NCBI GenBank assembly: GCA_002366545.1
Contig: DFBH01000078.1
Coordinates: 1-16,765 of the forward strand
Source of the DNA: Candidatus Oleimmundimicrobium americanum
GTDB taxonomy: Bacteria; Actinomycetota; Aquicultoria; UBA3085; Oleimmundimicrobiaceae
Length of the DNA: 16,765 bases
Direction: 5' to 3'
Positions 12,699 through 16,765 of the stretch are shown one piece after another (position 1 is the first letter of the stretch; each line of letters opens with the position of its first letter). The translations under genes were made by a program, and so were the position numbers. Under the pieces are notes generated by a model. The model was not told the origin of the DNA. It searched no databases and saw only the letters and a list, made by a program, of their open reading frames with translations.

Positions 12699-12828
12699 AA
12701 AAAAGTTAAAAGTTTGAAGTTGAAAGCAATGGGATTGTATTGCCAAAAACACAAGAATAACACGGAGTTGTCAACAAAAGAATAAGTGATAATTTCGTTA
12801 TCGACTGATTAATCTCAGGAGAATATAT

Positions 12829-12912
12829 GCGGGTGTGGTGGAATGGCAGACACGCATGCCTTAGGAGCATGTGCCGTGAGGCGTGGAGGTTCAACTCCTC
12901 TCACCCGCACCA
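12829..12912 (+). tRNA. tRNA-Leu (TAG)
   Basis: GCGGGTG pairs with CACCCGC; A73 and encoded CCA. The anticodon loop CTTAGGA gives TAG (CUA and related Leu codons). The long variable arm (GCC-GTGA-GGC) marks a class II tRNA. It ends 35 bases before tig and may share its transcript; the 130 bases before it contain nothing recognisable. Confidence 0.96.
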
Positions 12913-12947
12913 TAAATTATATTAATTTAGAATTAGGGGGTATTTTT

Positions 12948-14273
12948 TTGAAGACTGAAGTTGAAGAACTTGAAAAAAACAAGGTTATTTTGAAAGTTGA
13001 AGTACCAAAAGAGAATATTAAGAAAGCTATCGATGAGGCGTACAAATCAATTGCTAAAAAAGTTAATATTCCCGGTTTTAGAAAGGGGAAAGTTCCTCCA
13101 AAAATAATTGACATAAACGTTGGTGAGGAGGCTATTATCGATGAAATGCTTCGTCAGTTGGTGCCTTTTTCTTATGCTCAGGCTGTTGAGAAAACCGGCA
13201 TAGAACCGATTGATGTACCTGAAATAGAAGTTAAGGAAGCCAAAAAAGATAAGGTTAACTTTCACGCTAAAGTTGATGTAAAGCCAAAGGTTAAGCTGGG
13301 TGATTATAAAAAACTAAAGATAAAACGGGCAAAAGCAAAGGTAACCGATAAAGAAATAAATCAACAGATTGAGATGACGAGAAATAACTTTGCATCTCTC
13401 GAAGTTGCTGAAGATAAAACTATTTCCGAAGGAGATTTTGCATTAATAGACTTTGACGGTTTGGTTGATGGAAAATCATTTGAGACCGGTGCTGCAAAAG
13501 ACTATTTACTTGAGATTGGTTCTAATGCGATTGTGCCTGATTTTGATAAAAATCTGATAGGGGCTCGTAAGGGTGAAGTGAAAGAATTTGAGGTAAACAT
13601 TCCTCCAAAATTTGATATTAAAGCAATCGTCGGAAAAACTGTAAAGTATAAAGTTTTTGTAAAAGAATTAAAGCAAAAAGTTTTACCTGAGTTAAATGAT
13701 GAGTTTGCTGAAATCGTTGGCGGCTTTAAAACTTTTGATGATTTTAAAAAAGATTTAAAAGAAAAGTTGGAAGAAGCAAAAAAGTTTAAAGCAGAAGAAG
13801 AATTTAGACGGAACATTTTAGACGAAGTCGCCAATGGCGCAGAAGTTGATGTTCCTGATATAATGGTAAAGAGGACTCTGGCTGAGATGGTCGATGAGTT
13901 TTTTTTAAGCCTTCAGACGCGTGGAGTTTCTCCTGAGGATTATTTTACCGCAACCGGAAGCAATCTCGAGGAACTAAAAAAATCATTTCATGAGAGAGCT
14001 GAGGAAAGAACGAGAGAAGAACTTATTTTGGAGGCAATTGCAAAAAAAGAAAATATAACAGCTGGTGAAGATGAAGTAGACAATGAAGTTAAAGTGGTTG
14101 CCGAGAGAGTAAATGAAGAGGAAAATAAGATTAAGGAAGTTTTAAGAGAAAAAGGTATTCTGACTAAGATTAAAGAAGATATTTTAATAAAGAAGGCTTT
14201 GGAATATTTGGTTGAGCAGGCAGAAGGTATAACCAAAAGCAAGAAAGGTGAGGATGTAAAAAATGCTGAATAG
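12948..14273 (+). CDS. tig: trigger factor (ribosome-associated chaperone / peptidyl-prolyl isomerase)
   Basis: Ribosome-bound chaperone for nascent chains. The 441 residues match the family. The N-terminal ribosome-binding domain has the signature GFRKGKVPP (43-51). An FKBP-type PPIase domain spans about 150-240 (EGDFALIDFDGLVDGKSFE through KFDIKAIVGKTVKYKVFVKE). The C-terminal arms are helical and charged. The open frame runs back into tRNA-Leu, but the TTG at 12948 with AGGGGG 7 bases upstream gives the normal N-terminus MKTEVEELEKNKVILKV. It overlaps clpP by 11 bases, the classic tig-clpP-clpX arrangement linking folding and proteolysis. Confidence 0.96.
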   Translation: MKTEVEELEKNKVILKVEVPKENIKKAIDEAYKSIAKKVNIPGFRKGKVPPKIIDINVGEEAIIDEMLRQLVPFSYAQAVEKTGIEPIDVPEIEVKEAKKDKVNFHAKVDVKPKVKLGDYKKLKIKRAKAKVTDKEINQQIEMTRNNFASLEVAEDKTISEGDFALIDFDGLVDGKSFETGAAKDYLLEIGSNAIVPDFDKNLIGARKGEVKEFEVNIPPKFDIKAIVGKTVKYKVFVKELKQKVLPELNDEFAEIVGGFKTFDDFKKDLKEKLEEAKKFKAEEEFRRNILDEVANGAEVDVPDIMVKRTLAEMVDEFFLSLQTRGVSPEDYFTATGSNLEELKKSFHERAEERTREELILEAIAKKENITAGEDEVDNEVKVVAERVNEEENKIKEVLREKGILTKIKEDILIKKALEYLVEQAEGITKSKKGEDVKNAE

Positions 14274-14859
14274 TTTAATTCCAATAGTTGTTGAACAAAC
14301 CTCCCGCGGCGAAAGGTCATATGATATTTATTCACGTTTGTTGAACGAGAGAATAATTTTTTTGGGTAGTGAGATAGATGATAACATAGCTAATGTAGTT
14401 ATTGCCCAATTGCTTCATTTGGAATCAGAAGATCCCGATAAAGATATTCATCTTTATATAAATAGTCCCGGAGGATCGGTAACCGCCACCCTTGCTATCT
14501 ACGACACAATACAATATGTTAAGCCCAGCGTTTCAACGATATGTATCGGTCAAGCTGCCAGTGGTGCCGCGGTTTTGCTTACAGCGGGCACTAAGGGGAA
14601 GAGGTTTGCTTTGCCAAATTCAAGAGTGCTTATTCATCAACCTCATGGTGGGGCAAGCGGCCAAGCTGTTGATATTAACATTCAGGCTAAAGAAATTTTA
14701 AGAAATCGCCGATTATTAGATGAGATAATAGCTAAACATACGGGTCAAAAAATTGAGAGAGTTCAAAAGGATACTGATCGGGATTTTATAATGACTGCTG
14801 TAGAAGCAAAAGATTATGGAATAATTGATGAAGTTGTGAAAAAGAGACAGAAAAAATAG
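14263..14859 (+). CDS. clpP: ATP-dependent Clp protease proteolytic subunit
   Basis: Serine peptidase forming the Clp chamber with ClpX. 198 residues; catalytic triad S100 (GQAASGAA), H125 (IHQPHGG) and D174 (DTDRDF). YINSPGGSVTA (65-75) is the oxyanion/substrate-strand region. The residues after the catalytic Ser are Gly-Ala-Ala, not the usual Met-Gly-Ala; actinobacterial ClpP2 also lacks the Met. Only one clpP lies here, whereas actinobacteria typically have two adjacent genes. The N-terminus MLNSLIPIVVEQTSRGERSYDI is standard, so little or no propeptide is expected. Its start lies within tig and clpX starts 9 bases after its stop, so expression is probably coupled. Confidence 0.96.
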   Translation: MLNSLIPIVVEQTSRGERSYDIYSRLLNERIIFLGSEIDDNIANVVIAQLLHLESEDPDKDIHLYINSPGGSVTATLAIYDTIQYVKPSVSTICIGQAASGAAVLLTAGTKGKRFALPNSRVLIHQPHGGASGQAVDINIQAKEILRNRRLLDEIIAKHTGQKIERVQKDTDRDFIMTAVEAKDYGIIDEVVKKRQKK

Positions 14860-14868
14860 GGGGCAATT

Positions 14869-16143
14869 GTGGCGAAAATTGGTGATACGTCAGAACAATT
14901 GAGATGTTCTTTTTGTGGTAAAAGTCAACGCCAAGTGAGGAAGCTTATAGCCGGTCCCGGCGTTTATATTTGCGATGAGTGTATAAGTCTTTGTAACGAG
15001 ATTATAGACGAAGAACTTGAACCGGAAGTTGAACTCAATATTGAGAATCTTCCAAAACCTAAAGAAATTTACGAGATTCTTAATGAGTATGTTGTGGGGC
15101 AAGAAGAAGCAAAAAAATCTCTTTCAGTAGCGGTGTACAATCATTACAAAAGGGTTGAATTAGGACACGGTAACGAAGGCGATGTCGAACTTCAAAAGAG
15201 CAACATTCTTCTTGTTGGCCCTACGGGGTGCGGAAAAACTCTTTTGGCTCAAACTTTAGCAAAAATATTAAATGTGCCATTTGCGATTGCCGATGCAACA
15301 GCATTAACTGAAGCTGGTTACGTAGGGGAAGACGTAGAGAATATTTTGCTTAAGCTTATTCAGGATGCGGATTTTGATGTGAAGAGAGCAGAAACGGGCA
15401 TCATTTATATTGATGAGATTGATAAAATTGCTCGTAAATCAGAAAATATGTCTATTACTCGAGATGTTTCAGGTGAAGGAGTGCAGCAGGCTTTATTGAA
15501 AATTTTAGAAGGAACAACGGCGAGTGTTCCTCCTCAGGGGGGTAGAAAACATCCTCATCAAGAGTTTATTCAGATAGATACGACTAATATCCTCTTTGTT
15601 TGCGGGGGTGCATTTAACGGTCTTGATAAAATAGTTGGTACAAGGATTGGTAAGAAGGGTATAGGTTTTGGAGCTGAAATTAAGGGCAAGCAAGAAAAGT
15701 CTATAGGTGAGACCCTATCGCAGGTATTGCCCGAAGATTTAGTTAAGTATGGGTTGATTCCGGAGTTTGTGGGAAGGCTTCCGGTTGTAGCAAGCGTTAA
15801 TAATTTAAGCAAAGAAGATTTAGTTAAAATTCTTACGGAACCAAAAGATGCGCTTATCAAACAATACAAGAAAATTTTTGAGTACGATGAAGTTGAATTG
15901 GTTTTTACAAAAGGAGCTCTTGTTGCTTTGTCCGAGAAGGCGCTTGAGAGGGCAAGCGGCGCTCGAGGTCTTAGGGCGGTATTGGAAAAAGTTCTTTTGG
16001 AGGCCATGTACGAAGTTCCTTCGCGTTCATGTATATCCAAGTGTGTGATTACTAAAGATACAATTAAGAAGGAGTTGAACCCAACTCTTGTTGCAGAGGG
16101 AGAAGAAGGGAAGATTGTTGAAGAGGAAGAAGTTACAGCTTAA
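14869..16143 (+). CDS. clpX: ATP-dependent Clp protease ATP-binding subunit ClpX
   Basis: AAA+ unfoldase that feeds substrates to ClpP. 424 residues, the normal length. The N-terminal zinc-binding domain has C13, C16, C35 and C38 (CSFC...CDEC). Walker A is GPTGCGKT (117-124; the common form has Ser, not Cys). Pore loop GYVG is at 150-153, Walker B IIYIDEID at 178-185, the RKH loop at 226-228 (GGRKHPHQ), then arginine-finger and sensor regions (GLIPEFVGRLPV, ASGARGLRAVLE). GTG start with AGGGGGC upstream. Last gene of the operon; a strong terminator follows 2 bases after the stop. Confidence 0.97.
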   Translation: MAKIGDTSEQLRCSFCGKSQRQVRKLIAGPGVYICDECISLCNEIIDEELEPEVELNIENLPKPKEIYEILNEYVVGQEEAKKSLSVAVYNHYKRVELGHGNEGDVELQKSNILLVGPTGCGKTLLAQTLAKILNVPFAIADATALTEAGYVGEDVENILLKLIQDADFDVKRAETGIIYIDEIDKIARKSENMSITRDVSGEGVQQALLKILEGTTASVPPQGGRKHPHQEFIQIDTTNILFVCGGAFNGLDKIVGTRIGKKGIGFGAEIKGKQEKSIGETLSQVLPEDLVKYGLIPEFVGRLPVVASVNNLSKEDLVKILTEPKDALIKQYKKIFEYDEVELVFTKGALVALSEKALERASGARGLRAVLEKVLLEAMYEVPSRSCISKCVITKDTIKKELNPTLVAEGEEGKIVEEEEVTA

Positions 16144-16145
16144 AT

Positions 16146-16170
16146 AAAACCCCGCCATCGGCGGGGTTTT
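16146..16170 (+). terminator. intrinsic terminator of the tig-clpP-clpX operon
   Basis: AAAACCCCGCC - ATC - GGCGGGGTTTT: a perfect 11-bp stem with a 3-base loop ending in a T-run, directly after the clpX stop. The A-tract on the left would let it work in both directions. Confidence 0.93.
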
Positions 16171-16765
16171 ATTGTTAGTGCTATAAACCACCGGTTTACC
16201 CAATATGTACCTGCTTGGCCAGCAGGCATCTACTCAGCTGGCGCTCTCATTGCAAAATTTTTTTTGCGGGTTGTTCTTGACTCTTGATTCGAGCGTTTCT
16301 CCTCCTCACTTCACTTCTCGGCGGCGACCTGCAGAACTCACCCCGATGAATTGGGGCTCAGACAGCTTCGGTCGAAACCCCGCCTCGTCGATTGTTCGTC
16401 GGCGCTCTCATATGTTGCCTTTAAACAACCCACCGAGTTTTAAAAACTAAAAACAAAAGATAACTTCGGCTTATTCCCTGAACGAGGAGCATTTTGTAGT
16501 GAACTCAAAATTTAATAGGTTGATATTGGTGAGCTATCAAAATGTCCGAGCAAGCCTATTTTTACACCTAAAAATGATATGGCGATTAAATAAATTAGCG
16601 TGCTCATATGCCTGCCCGCCTCTGGAGGGTCGCTGTCTACCCGACCCACGGGGTTTTAAAAACTAAAAACAAGAAAAGTTAGCTATTACAATTAAACTGA
16701 AGCTATTTTTTTGTGGGTCGAACATGCTCCACACTCGGCCGTATCCGCGACTTTACTCGCTCCGG
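16171..16765. other. 595-base right end without a recognisable gene
   Basis: No open frame here has a convincing ribosome site and protein-like composition. It contains a bulged palindrome (CCTGCTTGGCCAGCAGG, about 16209-16225), a diverged direct repeat, and GGGTCG/CGACCC inverted repeats at about 16628-16648, with GTGGGTCG again near 16713. Patches of GC-rich DNA alternate with very AT-rich DNA. It may lead into a gene or repeat beyond the window. Confidence 0.5.
16428..16456. repeat. 29-base direct repeat, copy 1 (copy 2 at 16644-16672)
   Basis: Both copies begin ACCCAC and contain the identical 20-mer GTTTTAAAAACTAAAAACAA, with two mismatches in 29 bases. A CATATG precedes each, at 16409-16414 and 16605-16610. 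On the minus strand the order is repeat, then CATATG, as in a duplicated leader before a start codon, but no lasting frame follows. Confidence 0.6.

Noticed and set aside
12843..12947. N-terminal extension of trigger factor through tRNA-Leu
   Set aside because: It translates the tRNA gene itself. The TTG at 12948 with a good ribosome site gives the family's normal start.
16205..16450. Plus-strand open frame of 81 codons after clpX
   Set aside because: No ribosome site, poor protein composition, and it runs through palindromic repeat DNA.
16512..16607. Minus-strand 31-codon hydrophobic frame (MSTLIYLIAISFLG...) starting at the CATATG
   Set aside because: Too short, with a weak ribosome site. 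It could be a small membrane peptide but nothing supports it beyond hydrophobicity.

Overview
This is an AT-rich bacterial chromosomal window with three parts: an accessory left arm, a central housekeeping operon, and a tRNA array running into tig-clpP-clpX. The order murI, metallo-beta-lactamase (MBL) protein, rph, rdgB is the one I know from Actinomycetota. The ClpP active-site block (Ser followed by Gly-Ala-Ala, not Met-Gly) also recalls actinobacterial ClpP2. A single clpP between tig and clpX, TTG/GTG starts, strong AGGAGG-type ribosome sites and abundant small palindromic repeats suggest a deep-branching or uncultured Gram-positive-type lineage (Actinomycetota or Bacillota related). That placement is inference.

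Left arm (1-6309). A gene cut by the window edge with a TPR-like C-terminus comes first. Next is a compact toxin-antitoxin operon: an XRE-Panacea (DUF4065) antitoxin, an overlapping RelE/ParE-like toxin and a tiny HNH-like protein, behind a near-consensus promoter with a palindromic operator. Then come a two-transmembrane beta-rich protein, a HEPN protein with an intact RxxxxH motif, two small membrane proteins, a decayed AbiEi-like regulator and a dispersed hairpin repeat. The region looks like a defence or stress island.

Central block (6310-10512). murI, queT, an RNase Z-like MBL hydrolase, rph and rdgB form a tightly packed plus-strand operon covering D-glutamate supply, queuosine precursor uptake, RNA 3' maturation and nucleotide-pool cleaning. 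A divergently controlled L,D-transpeptidase converges on it from the other strand, overlapping rdgB by 11 bases.

tRNA array (10608-12912). A good plus-strand promoter leads into Pro(TGG), His(GTG), Arg(TCT), Gly(TCC), Arg(TCG), Lys(CTT) and Leu(TAG), all with encoded CCA. The array is heavily remodelled. (i) Broken 5' ends of tRNA-Pro and tRNA-Lys each carry a two-hairpin insert in the D-loop and lie upstream of an intact copy; the Pro one is followed by a GIY-YIG nuclease gene. (ii) A 146-bp GC-rich element occurs three times, each ending in the T-arm plus the acceptor end of the adjacent tRNA, as after integration at a tRNA T-arm. (iii) A 558-bp tandem duplication has produced two tRNA-Arg genes with different anticodons (TCT and TCG). 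(iv) Related leader and tail repeats flank the tRNA units. This remodelling is the most unusual content of the window.

Right end (12948-16765). tig, clpP and clpX are tightly coupled (11-base overlap, then a 9-base gap) and end at a strong intrinsic terminator. The last 595 bases hold no convincing gene, only a diverged direct repeat and small palindromes.
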